DNA of 64,000 bases from Subtercola vilae (GCF_004923255.1 NZ_QYRT01000013.1:1-64000); one strand, 5' to 3'; numbered from the stretch's first letter, positions 51,695 through 60,701 are shown. A program made the numbers and translations. Notes: a model not told the origin generated them from the letters alone.

Positions 51695-51814
51695 GGTGAT
51701 GCGGCGTACGACTCGATCGGCTCGATTGAGACCGACGAGCGGGTCGAACAGACGGTACTCACCTTGTCGGTCGACGACGAGCCCTCGCTGGTGTTCGACC
51801 AGCTCACCGCTTGA
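51695..51814 (+). pseudogene. Orphan C-terminal fragment
   Basis: An open frame encodes AYDSIGSIETDERVEQTVLT and then LSVDDEPSLVFDQLTA with a stop at 51814. It has protein-like codon use but no start. It follows the broken transporter and may be the tail of another deleted gene. Confidence 0.35.
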
Positions 51815-51832
51815 CGCCTGCTTCACCGGGTA

Positions 51833-52438
51833 TCACGCGCCGGGAAGCACCACTCCGTCGCCCGAGCGGGCGTTGTACACGAGCGTCTCGGCTTCGCCGT
51901 AGCCCCGGAACACGGCCAGCGCCTCGTCTCGACCCACACCCTGCGTCACGGTGATGCCCCGAGCCTCGAACTGCTCGGCCCAGTCATCGCGCATCGGGCC
52001 CTCGTCGAAGCCGGTGAGGCGTTCGAGCTCGGGGCCAGAACCTGCAACGACGAGATGCCGGATGCCCGACCACATGGCCGAGCCGTAACACATGACGCAC
52101 GGCCGCCAGTTCACCACCAGTTCGAGCTCACGGTCACGGTCGGCGCCGAGATCCCAACTGCCGGTCTCGACCTGCGCCAGGCTCAGCGCCATGACTTCGG
52201 CGTGGGCAGACGCGATGCCGCTCTGCAGCACGACGTTCACCCCGACTGAGATGATCTCGCCGGTGGCCCGGTCGGCCACCAGAGCCGCGAATGGCCCGCC
52301 ATTGCCTTCTCGATAGTTTCGGTCGGCGAGCGCATTGACCAGGGCCATGCGTTCGCCGGCCGTACCGAGCTGGGTCGGCATGGCCGGCAGCTCGGTGACG
52401 AGCCAGGCGGGCAGTTCGAGGCTGAGGCGGGTTCTCAT
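51833..52438 (-). CDS. Nucleoside/cytidine deaminase-family protein
   Basis: The product has 201 residues; GGAGGAGA precedes ATG 52438. The zinc site HAEV with the catalytic Glu, and PCVMC with the two zinc Cys (NWRPCVMCYGSAMW), define the fold. NGGPFAALVADRATGEII is the strand before. The N-terminal ~30 residues are an extra. Likely substrates are guanine, cytosine or related bases; not decidable here. Confidence 0.9.
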   Translation of the reverse strand: MRTRLSLELPAWLVTELPAMPTQLGTAGERMALVNALADRNYREGNGGPFAALVADRATGEIISVGVNVVLQSGIASAHAEVMALSLAQVETGSWDLGADRDRELELVVNWRPCVMCYGSAMWSGIRHLVVAGSGPELERLTGFDEGPMRDDWAEQFEARGITVTQGVGRDEALAVFRGYGEAETLVYNARSGDGVVLPGA

Positions 52439-52455
52439 CGGTCTCCTCCGGATGA

Positions 52456-53475
52456 TCAGCTTGCGGCTGTGGCCAGAATATCAACCACGAACACCAGGTC
52501 GTCGGTTCCGCTGATGCCAGCCGAGCTGTTGCCCGCCGAGCCGTAGCCCTGGTCGGGCGGAATCACGACGATGACCTGCGAGCCGACCGTGCTGCCCACG
52601 AGAGCGGCTGAGAATCCCTTGATGACCTGGCCGGTTCCGAAAGTGGCCGGCGACTTGCCCCAGCTCTCGTCGAACACCTTGCCGGTCGACCAGATGACGC
52701 CCTGGTACTGCACGGTGACGCTGTCGCCGTCGGCAACCGTTTTGCCGTCACCCTTCTTCAACAGACCGATCTGCAGTGCGGTGGGCTGCGGGGTGCTGGG
52801 AATGGTCACCGTCGGGGTTCCGTCGGCCGCGAGGGCAACCGTGGGGAACCCGGCCGGAGCCGGCTGGTCGACGCCGGTGGCCTTGGTGGGCATGTTCGGG
52901 TCGAGCGTGGCCGACGGCGACGAGGTGGCAGTCGAGACCGGCGCGGGCTGGTCGTCTTTCACATCGATGACGAAGACCACGGTGTCGCTGGCGGCCACGC
53001 CGAGCGTGGTGTTGCCGTTGGTGCCCCACGCATCTGACGGGGGAACGACCGCGACGATGCGCGACCCGACGGTGGCGCACGAGACGGCCTTCACGATGCC
53101 CGGCAGAAACTGTGTGGCGTCGACCGTGACGGCCTGGGCGCCGATCTCGGCATCGGTCGTGGTGAAGAGCTGCGCACCCGACGTGCCGTTGTAGAGGGTG
53201 AAGTCAACCGTGGCGATGGAGCCGACGGCAACCTCTGTGCCGGTGCCGACGAAGTTGACTGTGCGCTCGGTGGCGGTTGTCGTCATGGGTGCCGTGAACG
53301 TGGTGGTGGGCAGGGCATCCAGTGCCCCCGTCACCTGCACGGCGGCGGAGTTCGCACCCGCTGCGGTCGGAGTGCACGGAACGGCGCTGGCGGTGGGGCT
53401 CGCGGAAGAGCCACTGCACCCTGCGAGGGCGAGAGCTACGGCGGCTGCAGCCGCGAAAAGGGCGATTTTGCGCAT
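52456..53475 (-). CDS. FKBP-type peptidyl-prolyl isomerase lipoprotein
   Basis: The product has 339 residues; GAGGA precedes ATG 53475. Lipobox ALALAGC. Two FKBP-like repeats are visible: a degraded first (residues ~70-170, VVPPSDAWGTNG) and a complete second (~230-335) with VTVQYQGVIWSTGKVFDESWGKSPATFGTGQVIKGFSAALVG and VIPPDQGYG. It should catalyse proline isomerisation outside the membrane. Confidence 0.92.
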   Translation of the reverse strand: MRKIALFAAAAAVALALAGCSGSSASPTASAVPCTPTAAGANSAAVQVTGALDALPTTTFTAPMTTTATERTVNFVGTGTEVAVGSIATVDFTLYNGTSGAQLFTTTDAEIGAQAVTVDATQFLPGIVKAVSCATVGSRIVAVVPPSDAWGTNGNTTLGVAASDTVVFVIDVKDDQPAPVSTATSSPSATLDPNMPTKATGVDQPAPAGFPTVALAADGTPTVTIPSTPQPTALQIGLLKKGDGKTVADGDSVTVQYQGVIWSTGKVFDESWGKSPATFGTGQVIKGFSAALVGSTVGSQVIVVIPPDQGYGSAGNSSAGISGTDDLVFVVDILATAAS

Positions 53476-53662
53476 GAATCCTCAGATCTGAGTTATAACC
53501 AAACCCGTTCAGTTTGGTGCAGGCGGCTATGAACAAGCTGAACGAGGGGCTCGCTGACAGTCGTGAGATGGATTGTGTGACGATCTGCCCCCGACGTACG
53601 TCTTACCTGAGTACTGGGCGCAGCCTGCGACCGACGACAGACAGAGGAATCACACACACGTC

Positions 53663-53956
53663 ATGGGCATGCTCACTTACGGATCACCCGGCACAGATCT
53701 TCACTTCGACGACCGGCTTCTCGCTCACCTGCAAGCGGTGATCACGGCGAAGCTGCGTCGCGACGAGAAGTTCGGGTTCACCTGCTCGGCGGGCGACGGC
53801 GGCGGATACGTGTCGGTCTGGGTGCACCCGGCCATTCCGCTGGTATTCCGGTTCGATGGAGCCGAGCGCCCGACGCTCAACCGAGCATGGATCGAGGCGC
53901 TCATGCAGAGCGCCAACAGCGGGGGAGGGCTGTCGGCCGTCGCTGAGCCGGCGTGA
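53663..53956 (+). CDS. DUF7882-like small protein
   Basis: The product has 97 residues from ATG 53663. The pattern MGMLTYGSPGTDLHFDDRLLAHLQAVITAKLRRDEKFGFTC matches a short family that I associate with Microbacteriaceae. A stranded middle and PTLNRAWIEALMQSANSGGGL end. No function known. The ribosome-binding region is poor, so a start further upstream (53573) cannot be excluded. Confidence 0.75.
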   Translation: MGMLTYGSPGTDLHFDDRLLAHLQAVITAKLRRDEKFGFTCSAGDGGGYVSVWVHPAIPLVFRFDGAERPTLNRAWIEALMQSANSGGGLSAVAEPA

Positions 53957-54001
53957 GGGCCTCCGCCGGGCATCCGGAACCGCTGCCGTAGGCTTGAGGC
54001 G

Positions 54002-54361
54002 ATGATCACGCGACGAGAAGCAGCACTGAGGCTCGATATTCCGCTCGAGATGGCCTCGCGGCACGGCCTGCCCTCGCGTATGAGCGAGGCTGAGCTTGCC
54101 GCTATCGACGCCGACCCACCCGCGTGGCTCGTTCAGTCACGAGCGAACAGAACCGGGGCCAAACCGGTGTGGATTCAGCTGACATGCTCGATCTGCGGCT
54201 TCTCAGAGGCAGCGAGGCCCAAAAAATGGTGGCCCGCCTTCACCTACCTCAGCTGCGACTTTCACAACCCTGACGAACTGCCGCCCGTCGCACCCTCTGC
54301 AGTTCGCAGAGAATACGACGGGGTCGGCAGCCGCTTCGTCGGCGTCGTCGACGAGGTGTAG
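54002..54361 (+). CDS. Actinobacterial hypothetical protein with putative zinc site
   Basis: The product has 119 residues. The N-terminus (ITRREAALRLDIPLEMASRHGLPSRMSEAELAAI) looks like a helix-turn-helix. A central part has TCSICGFSEAARPKKWWPAFTYLSCDFH, with three Cys and a His that could bind zinc. I do not recall a named function. Could be a small DNA-binding protein; this is a guess from layout. Confidence 0.65.
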   Translation: MITRREAALRLDIPLEMASRHGLPSRMSEAELAAIDADPPAWLVQSRANRTGAKPVWIQLTCSICGFSEAARPKKWWPAFTYLSCDFHNPDELPPVAPSAVRREYDGVGSRFVGVVDEV

Positions 54362-54364
54362 TTC

Positions 54365-54580
54365 TTACTTCTTCTCTTCGAGCTTGAGGGCGATGCCCAG
54401 GGCGAAGAACGTGGGTGCCCAGTGCCCGATGAAGATTCCCCAGCGGTCAGACTGAGCCTTGTCGTCGCCTTTGCGTGCCCGGCTGATGAAGTACGTGATG
54501 AACGACAGCAGGATGGAGCTGAATCCACCGGCATACGCCCACTCGCTCTTGAAGCCGAGTTCGTTCAGTTTCTCGATCAT
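54365..54580 (-). CDS. Small membrane protein, unknown
   Basis: The product has 71 residues; AAGGAG six bases before ATG 54580. Two hydrophobic segments (AGGFSSILLSFITYFIS and FIGHWAPTFFALGIAL) flank a charged loop RARKGDDKAQSDRWG. Similar short proteins occur in actinobacteria; no function known. Confidence 0.7.
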   Translation of the reverse strand: MIEKLNELGFKSEWAYAGGFSSILLSFITYFISRARKGDDKAQSDRWGIFIGHWAPTFFALGIALKLEEKK

Positions 54581-54664
54581 GGTGACTCCTTGTGTGTTGG
54601 CATTCGTGTCAAGTGAAGTCTCCTTTGCTACTGACAGCGAAGGAAGGCCTTGACTTACGTGTGC

Positions 54665-55918
54665 CTACGCCTGACCGTGGCTGGCGCGTGAGCGCCGAGA
54701 CAGCGAGTCGATGATCACGGCGAGAAGAAGCACGGCGCCGGTGATCATGTAGCGAATCGACGAGTCGAGGTTGAGCAGCGTGAGTCCGCTCGAGATCGAC
54801 TGGATGACCAGAATGCCGAGCAGCGCAGACCAGGCGCTGCCCCGACCGCCGAAGAGGCTCGTACCGCCGATGACAGCTGCTGCGATGGCGTTGAGGTTGG
54901 TGTCGCCACCACCGCTCGACAGGCTGGCTGAGGTGAGCCGTGCCGACGCGAGCAGACCACCGAGAGCGGCGAACGTCGAGGTGAGGATGAACACCGAGAT
55001 GTAGACGCGGTTGACCCGGATACCGGCGCGGCGTGCTGCTTCGACAGACCCACCGACGGCGAAGACCGAGCGGCCCCACTTGGTGCGGGTGAGGAAGTAG
55101 TTCATCACGACGACGAGCACAACGAAGAGCAGGAACATCGCGCCGAGCCCGCGGTCGGTGGCCAGATACGACACCGCGAGGAGCAACAGAATGAGCAGCA
55201 ACACGGCCTTCAGCAGCATGACCGACAGCGCGCCGGTTGACAGGCCCGCCTTGCGGCGGCGACGTGACCGGCTGTAGTCAGACAGGAACAGCGCTGCTGC
55301 GGCGATCACCGCTAGGGCGTATGCCGCCCACGGTGGCAGAAAGGTCGCCTGGGCGAACTGAACGATCCATGAGTCGTAGGGCAGGTTGATCGAGCCGTTC
55401 GGCCCGAGCACCTTGAGCTGCAGGCCGAGGAAGGCGAGAAGCCCGGCCAGGGTGATCACGAAGCTCGGAACACCGAACCGGGTGAAGAGCAGACCGTACA
55501 GGTAACCGATGGCGGCACCCACCACGAGAGCGACGATCACCGCGAGGGCGACGGGCCACTTCAGCTGGGTGAGACCGACGCCGAGAATGGCGGCGGCGAG
55601 GCCGCTCACTGATCCGACGGAAAGGTCGATCTGGCCGAGCAGTAGTACGAGCACGATGCCGATGGAGATGGTTCCTACGGCGGCACACTGCAGGGTGAGG
55701 TTGACCAGGTTGTTCGCCGAGAGGAAGTTCGGGTTGAGAATCTGGAAGATGACGCAGATGACAACGAGCCCGATGATGACCGGTAGCGACCCGAGGTCTC
55801 CGCCGCGCACCCGCTGGCGGAACGCCAGTACGGCGCCGCGCAGGCCTTCGGTTCTGACCAGTCGTTCGTCTTGCAGGTCTGCGGCGCGTTCGGCCGGGGT
55901 TTCTGAGGGGGAGGTCAT
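54665..55918 (-). CDS. Sugar ABC permease (XylH/RbsC type)
   Basis: The product has 417 residues with a polar start then ten helices. Signature parts: [89 protein letters not shown] and LNAIAAAVIGGTSLFGGRGS. These belong to the ribose/xylose-type permeases. ATG overlaps the ATPase stop by four bases. Confidence 0.93.
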   Translation of the reverse strand: MTSPSETPAERAADLQDERLVRTEGLRGAVLAFRQRVRGGDLGSLPVIIGLVVICVIFQILNPNFLSANNLVNLTLQCAAVGTISIGIVLVLLLGQIDLSVGSVSGLAAAILGVGLTQLKWPVALAVIVALVVGAAIGYLYGLLFTRFGVPSFVITLAGLLAFLGLQLKVLGPNGSINLPYDSWIVQFAQATFLPPWAAYALAVIAAAALFLSDYSRSRRRRKAGLSTGALSVMLLKAVLLLILLLLAVSYLATDRGLGAMFLLFVVLVVVMNYFLTRTKWGRSVFAVGGSVEAARRAGIRVNRVYISVFILTSTFAALGGLLASARLTSASLSSGGGDTNLNAIAAAVIGGTSLFGGRGSAWSALLGILVIQSISSGLTLLNLDSSIRYMITGAVLLLAVIIDSLSRRSRASHGQA

Positions 55919-56844
55919 GACTGCGGGTTCTCCTCGGTGCCGGGTGCAGGCGTCTCGTGGGTGCGGAAATCTTCGGTGATGCCGGATTCGACAGTGCCGG
56001 TGCCCGAGGCATCGGCTGCGGCTGCAGCGGCGGAGGCTGACCCTGCGTGTGCGCTTGCGCGGCGGGTGACGACGTTGTCGGTGGCTCCGGTGATTGCGGA
56101 GATGATCTCTTCGTAGCTCACATCGGCCACGTGGAAGTCACCGTTGTTGCGGCCGAGGCGCAGCACCACCACGCGGTCGGCGACAGCCTGCACATCGGCC
56201 ATGTTGTGGCTGATCAGCAGTACGCCGAGCCCGCGTTCGCGGAGTCGCTCGACGAGGTTCAGAACCTCAGCGGTCTGGGCCACGCCGAGGGCGGCGGTGG
56301 GCTCGTCGAGAATGACGACGCTGGGTTCGCCGATCAGTGATCGTGCGATGGCGACAGTCTGGCGTTGGCCACCCGAGAGCGAGGCGACCGCGATGCGCAC
56401 CGAGGGAATCTTGGCTGAGAGCTGGCGCAGGAGGCTCCACGCGCGCTGCTCCATCTCTTCTTCGTCGAGCGAGAGCCCGTTTCTGATCTCGCGACCGAGA
56501 AAGAGGTTCGACACGACGTCGAGGTTGTCGCAGAGGGCGAGGTCTTGAAAGACGGTGGCGATTCCGAGCGCACGCGAGGCCGTAGGGGTGGGGATGCTCA
56601 CCACCTGGCCGTCGAACATGATGGTGCCCGAGTCTTGCGGGTGCACACCCGCGAGGATCTTCACCAGGGTCGACTTGCCGGCCCCGTTGTCGCCGACGAT
56701 GGCGACGACTTCGCCCGGATAGATGTCGAGATTGATGTCTGTGAGGGCGCGAACAGCGCCGAAACCTTTTGATACGCCTTTGAGCGAGAGAACGGGCTCG
56801 CGGGTAGCACCTTCGGTATCGGCGACGGCGGATTCCATCGTCAC
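55915..56844 (-). CDS. Sugar ABC ATPase, single domain (XylG/RbsA type)
   Basis: The product has 309 residues with one ATPase domain: LKGVSKGFGAVRALTDINLDIYPGEVVAIVGDNGAGKSTLVKILAGVHPQDSGTI, signature LSGGQRQTVAIARSLIGEP, DEPTAALGVAQTAEVL. RbsA-type ATPases normally have two such domains (~500 residues). This is the one-domain form, as with FrcA. The C-terminal ~60 residues are Ala/Ser/Thr-rich. Confidence 0.93.
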   Translation of the reverse strand: MTMESAVADTEGATREPVLSLKGVSKGFGAVRALTDINLDIYPGEVVAIVGDNGAGKSTLVKILAGVHPQDSGTIMFDGQVVSIPTPTASRALGIATVFQDLALCDNLDVVSNLFLGREIRNGLSLDEEEMEQRAWSLLRQLSAKIPSVRIAVASLSGGQRQTVAIARSLIGEPSVVILDEPTAALGVAQTAEVLNLVERLRERGLGVLLISHNMADVQAVADRVVVLRLGRNNGDFHVADVSYEEIISAITGATDNVVTRRASAHAGSASAAAAAADASGTGTVESGITEDFRTHETPAPGTEENPQS

Positions 56845-56899
56845 GATTTCTCCTTTGAATTGCGGTGGTGGGGTGTGAACAAACGTGTTACGCCAAAGT

Positions 56900-56939
56900 A
56901 AACCCGGCCGGGGGTGTCAAGACACCCCCGGCCGGGTTT
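56900..56939 (-). terminator. Strong 19-bp hairpin between the binding-protein and ATPase genes
   Basis: Bases 56900-56918 and 56921-56939 are perfect inverted repeats with a two-base loop (core CCCGGCCGGGGGTGTC), flanked by A/T on both sides. Read on the minus strand it follows the binding-protein stop at 56952, with a poly-T tail of the AAAC type. It should end some transcripts so that more binding protein than ATPase and permease is made. Confidence 0.85.
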
Positions 56940-56951
56940 TTACTTACGGGG

Positions 56952-58058
56952 TTACTTGACTCCCGCGGCGGCGCACTTGGCTGCGTAGTCTGCGGTGCAG
57001 ATGTCAGAAGCCTTGTACAAGCCATCGGCCACGACGGTCGACTCGATGTTGTCGACCGTGACAGCCACGGGCACCAGCAGAACGGAGGGAATGGAAGCCC
57101 CGCCCTTGGTCGTGGTGGTCGCGCTGGCAGCAGGCTTGGTGCCCTGGGCGAGACCGACGGCCAGCGTGGCAGCCTGCTCTGCTTCGGGCTTGAACGCCTT
57201 GTAGATGGTCATGTACTGGTCGCCGGCAAGAATGCGTTGGATGCCTGCAAGCTCAGCATCTTGACCGGTGACGGGGGGCAGGGGGCTGACATTCGCACCC
57301 TTGAGGGCGGCGATGGCGCCACCGGCGGTACCGTCGTTGGCTGCGTACAGACCGGTGATCTGGCTGCCGAACTGGGTGATCTGGCCGGCAACCCAGGTCT
57401 GGGCCTGAGCCGGGTCCCATCCGGGTGTGTCGTACTCGGCGAGGATCTTGTAGCCCGAGGTGTCGATGACCGAGTGGGCGCCCTTCTTGAACAGCGTGGC
57501 GTTGTTGTCGGTCGGTGAGCCGTTGACCATCAGAATGCCAGCGCCAGCTGCGACGCCGTCTTTCTTCAGTTTGTCGACGAGTGCCTGGCCCTGCAGCTGG
57601 CCGACCTTCTCGTTGTCGAACGAGATGTAGTACGACGAGTCGGGGCTGTTGATGAGCCGGTCGTACGAGATGACCGGCACGTTCTTGGCCTTCGCCTCAG
57701 CAACGATGGATGCCGCGGCCTCACCGTCGAACGGGTCGAGTACCAGCACGCTGACGCCCGAGGTCAACATCGACTCAGCCTGCTGCTGCTGCTTCGATGC
57801 GTCGCCGTCGGCGTTGGAGTAGAGAACCGTGCAGCCGGCGCAGAGCGCTTTGACCTTGGCCTCGAAGTAGGGCTTGTCTGCGCTTTCGTACCGTGCTGTC
57901 ACGGAGTCGGGCAGAAGCAGACCGATCTTGGCACTCGATGCGCTGGCGGTCGAAGCAGAGTTACTGTTCGACGACCCGTTCGAACACGCGGTGAGTGAGC
58001 CGGCTGCGAGCAGGATTGCGGCTGTGGCAATGACCGCTCTCGTGGTGGCGATCTTCAT
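56952..58058 (-). CDS. Sugar ABC substrate-binding lipoprotein (XylF type)
   Basis: The product has 368 residues from ATG 58058 (GGGAGG eight bases upstream). Lipobox SLTAC. The periplasmic-binding-protein fold with AKIGLLLPDSVTARYESADKPYFEAKVKAL, PVISYDRLI, YYISFDNEKVGQLQGQAL and GWDPAQAQTWV is close to xylose-binding proteins. First gene of the operon read towards 54665. Confidence 0.93.
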   Translation of the reverse strand: MKIATTRAVIATAAILLAAGSLTACSNGSSNSNSASTASASSAKIGLLLPDSVTARYESADKPYFEAKVKALCAGCTVLYSNADGDASKQQQQAESMLTSGVSVLVLDPFDGEAAASIVAEAKAKNVPVISYDRLINSPDSSYYISFDNEKVGQLQGQALVDKLKKDGVAAGAGILMVNGSPTDNNATLFKKGAHSVIDTSGYKILAEYDTPGWDPAQAQTWVAGQITQFGSQITGLYAANDGTAGGAIAALKGANVSPLPPVTGQDAELAGIQRILAGDQYMTIYKAFKPEAEQAATLAVGLAQGTKPAASATTTTKGGASIPSVLLVPVAVTVDNIESTVVADGLYKASDICTADYAAKCAAAGVK

Positions 58059-58121
58059 TGAGAAACCTCCCGTAAATGTCGCCCTCATTGGCGACTGGAG
58101 CGAGCTTTGCATCTTTCAAGT

Positions 58122-58144
58122 TTGTCGTCAAGTCTTGAAGACAA
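58122..58144. promoter_or_regulatory. Operator-like palindrome upstream of the XylF-type gene
   Basis: TTGTC-G-TCAAG-T-CTTGA-A-GACAA is an 11+1+11 inverted repeat with a single mismatch. It lies 64 bases before the binding-protein start, and the ROK repressor gene lies just upstream. Half-sites of the same type (CTTGAACAA and TGTCAAG) recur just upstream of the repressor start at ~59341-59366. Confidence 0.65.
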
Positions 58145-58159
58145 GCATTAGATAACAAG

Positions 58160-59341
58160 TTAGACACTTCTGTCGTCGGGTACGATGTTCACTCGGTCGA
58201 TGGCGAATATCGCCGCCCCGAGAGCGGCAGCGCGTGCGCCGAGCTGGCCCTGCACGATATCGGGCATCAGGTCGCGTCCCACGATGATCGATCGTTCGAC
58301 CGCATGGCGCAGCGGGCCGAGCAGAAGCTCGCCCGCGCGCGAGAGCTCGCCGCCCACCACGATGCGTTCGGGGTCGAGCAGGTTGCAGAGATTCGCCGCT
58401 GCAACACCGATGTGCCGCCCCGCGTCGGCGATGGCGCGCATCGACACGGGGTCACCGGCCATCGCGCGCAGCACGATGTCGTTGAGTTTGAGCGAGCCGA
58501 GCTGGTCGCGCAGGCCGTCGAGTAGCGCGGGACCGCCGGCGATGGCCTCGAGGCATCCCCGGTTTCCGCAGCGGCAGAGCGGGCCGTCCTCGAGGATGGT
58601 CGTGTGCCCGAACTCGCCGGCGACACCGTTGTGCCCGCGAAAGATCTCCCCGTTCAAGATGAGGCCGGCCCCGATACCGTCGCCGATGTCGAGCGTCACG
58701 GAGTTTCTCTTGCCGCGCGCCGCGCCCAGCCGAAACTCCGCCAGAGCCGCCAGATTCGCCGCATTGTCGACGTAGACAGGCCTCTTGAGGCGGCGCTCCA
58801 TGACGTCGGCGACGGCCACGCCGTCCCATCCGCGCATGATCCCGCTGCGGGCGGTGGTACCGGTCTCGGCATCCATCGGCGCCGGTACGGCGATGCCGAC
58901 CGCCAGCAGGTCTTGCATCGACGCGTCGACCGAGTCGAGCATGTCGGCCAGCAACAGGGTCGTCTTGTCGAGCTCGTTGTCGGCGCGATGGTCTTTCGCC
59001 AGTGGCATGTGGTGCTCCGCGACCACGGTGTGGGCGGCATCGGCGAGGGCGATGCGCATGTGTCGGGTGGAGAAATGCACACCGACGAACAGCCCCAGGG
59101 CGTGAGCGAGAGTCACGTGCTGGGCCCGGCGACCACTGCGAGTGCTCGGGGCGGTGTGCAGCAGACCAGAACTCGACAGCTCTTTCACGATGTTCGAGAC
59201 CGTGGCGGGTGAGAGCCCGGTTGCGCCGGCGAGCTCGACCTGGGTCAGGCCGCCGTGCTTCTTGATGGCGTCAACAATGCGCGCCCGGTTGGCTTCACGA
59301 AGTGAAGTCTGTGATCCGGGAGTGCGCCTTTGGTCTTCCAC
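58160..59341 (-). CDS. ROK-family repressor, probable XylR
   Basis: The product has 393 residues. HTH (REANRARIVDAIKKHGGLTQVELAGATGLSPATVSNIVKELSSSG) then ROK domain with VDNAANLAALAEFRLGAARG, GDGIGAGLILNGEIFRGHNGVAGEFGH and CRCGNRGCLEAIAGG. It lies directly upstream of the sugar ABC operon on the same strand. Repression of that operon, relieved by sugar, is the likely role. Confidence 0.9.
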   Translation of the reverse strand: MEDQRRTPGSQTSLREANRARIVDAIKKHGGLTQVELAGATGLSPATVSNIVKELSSSGLLHTAPSTRSGRRAQHVTLAHALGLFVGVHFSTRHMRIALADAAHTVVAEHHMPLAKDHRADNELDKTTLLLADMLDSVDASMQDLLAVGIAVPAPMDAETGTTARSGIMRGWDGVAVADVMERRLKRPVYVDNAANLAALAEFRLGAARGKRNSVTLDIGDGIGAGLILNGEIFRGHNGVAGEFGHTTILEDGPLCRCGNRGCLEAIAGGPALLDGLRDQLGSLKLNDIVLRAMAGDPVSMRAIADAGRHIGVAAANLCNLLDPERIVVGGELSRAGELLLGPLRHAVERSIIVGRDLMPDIVQGQLGARAAALGAAIFAIDRVNIVPDDRSV

Positions 59342-59395
59342 TTGAACAACATACAGCGCGTGTCAAGCCGCCCCGCCCGGATGCGCGGTTCAGTG

Positions 59396-60070
59396 TCAGG
59401 CTCCCAGCGTGGGAACACCGGTGCTCTGCGGGCTGAGGGCGAGCGCGATTCTGACGGCCGCGACCACCCAGCCGAGCACGACGAGCGCCGACCACAGCCA
59501 GATCGGGGCCATTCCGCGCCCGGCGCGGCGCTTCATGACGATCGAGCGGCCGAAGACATAGACGCCGGCGGTGAGGAGAAACGCCCAAGCCCAGTGGAAC
59601 GGCCTCTCGAACCCGCGCCGCCGGAGCGTCTTCCAGTCGAAGTAGGCCAGCACCACCGCAGCGCCGTAGACCAGCAGACCGAGCAGCGACAGCCCGACGT
59701 TCGCCGTCGACGATGCGCTGGCAGGAACCCGACCCGGGTGGGAGAGCGCAGTGACCGCGCGGGCGACCCCGGAGTAGTCGTTCGTGAGCGCCGACAGAAT
59801 CGACACCACGGGGAGAAGCGTGATGATCCAGATGAAGGCGTTGTAGACGGCCCGGCCGGGAGCGCCGGCTACAGCCCCGGCCGCAGCCCCGCCCAGAGCC
59901 GCGGTGCCGGGGCCAGCGGCGAAACCCGCCTGCGGGGCCGCATACGCGCCGGAAGTATCGGGGAACACATGCTCGGTCCACACCGACCCGTTCCACCAGC
60001 GCTGCTGGGGGTGGCCCGCGGGGTCGGGGTACCAGCCCGCCGGCGCGATCGATGCGTCTGGTGTCGTCAT
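59396..60070 (-). CDS. DUF2510 membrane protein
   Basis: The product has 224 residues; GGAGGAG precedes ATG 60070. The DUF2510 motif is APAGWYPDPAGHPQQRWWNGSVWTEHV (residues ~10-36), followed by a Gly/Ala-rich linker and four helices with FDWKTLRRRGFERPFHWAWAFL between them. Common in actinobacteria; function unknown. Confidence 0.9.
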   Translation of the reverse strand: MTTPDASIAPAGWYPDPAGHPQQRWWNGSVWTEHVFPDTSGAYAAPQAGFAAGPGTAALGGAAAGAVAGAPGRAVYNAFIWIITLLPVVSILSALTNDYSGVARAVTALSHPGRVPASASSTANVGLSLLGLLVYGAAVVLAYFDWKTLRRRGFERPFHWAWAFLLTAGVYVFGRSIVMKRRAGRGMAPIWLWSALVVLGWVVAAVRIALALSPQSTGVPTLGA

Positions 60071-60166
60071 GTCTCCTCCGAGCGCCAGCGCAGATCGGGC
60101 GCTCGCGGTGGTTATCCTATGCGAGATCGCCGCCGCTCATTCAGGCTTGCGGTCGATAATGAATGC

Positions 60167-60649
60167 ATGATCTCTCCTCAGCTCGCCCGCGCCCTCGGTG
60201 TTGCCGGCCTGCGATGGCGGCCGACCTCCGGCGACATGTTTGTCATCGATCAGTCGGGTTTCGAAGGCGACGTCTTCACACTCAGCGACATGACCATCGA
60301 AGCGCACGAATTCGCAACGGGCACGGTGCTCGGTTTCAATGGCACCACCGAGTGGGCGCTCGACTCAGTCGCCCTCGACGACGCCCTGTGGCTGCCGGCC
60401 GAACACCAGCTGCGAGCGTTGCTGGGGTCGACCTTTCGGGTGCTCCGTCGTATCGCGGCCGGCGCGGCCGGTGACGGCTCTGACGACTCGTTCGGGCTCG
60501 GAGACGATGGTGGCGACGAGTACGAGGTCGAGATCGTTCTCGCCGGCCAGACCCGAGTGTTCGCCGCCATCGACCCAGCCGACGCGTATGCGGGAGCGCT
60601 GCTGGTGCTCATCGGCGCATCGAGCGACTCGGTCGAGCCCTCGCTCTGA
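60167..60649 (+). CDS. Small conserved protein, sometimes annotated pilus-assembly CpaE-like
   Basis: The product has 160 residues from ATG 60167. MISPQLARALGVAGLRWRP, SGDMFVIDQSGFEGDVFTLSDMTIEAHEF and GTVLGFNGTTEWALDSV make a compact domain that I recall in Microbacteriaceae with a CpaE-like label. That label gives no function. The Asp/Gly-rich loop ~103-118 is likely flexible. Confidence 0.7.
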   Translation: MISPQLARALGVAGLRWRPTSGDMFVIDQSGFEGDVFTLSDMTIEAHEFATGTVLGFNGTTEWALDSVALDDALWLPAEHQLRALLGSTFRVLRRIAAGAAGDGSDDSFGLGDDGGDEYEVEIVLAGQTRVFAAIDPADAYAGALLVLIGASSDSVEPSL

Positions 60650-60656
60650 CGAGTCT

Positions 60657-60701
60657 GACGCCGGTGACGCCGGTGACGCGGGTGACGCGGGTGACGCGGC
60701 T
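60657..60701. repeat. 9-bp tandem repeat, five units
   Basis: Units GACGCCGGT (twice), GACGCGGGT (twice) and a final GACGCGGCT fill the gap between two convergent genes and touch the GH76 stop. Confidence 0.85.

Noticed and set aside
53476-53662. Small ORF in the gap before the DUF7882-like gene
   Set aside because: Only a short frame overlaps the gene's own upstream region, with no ribosome site.
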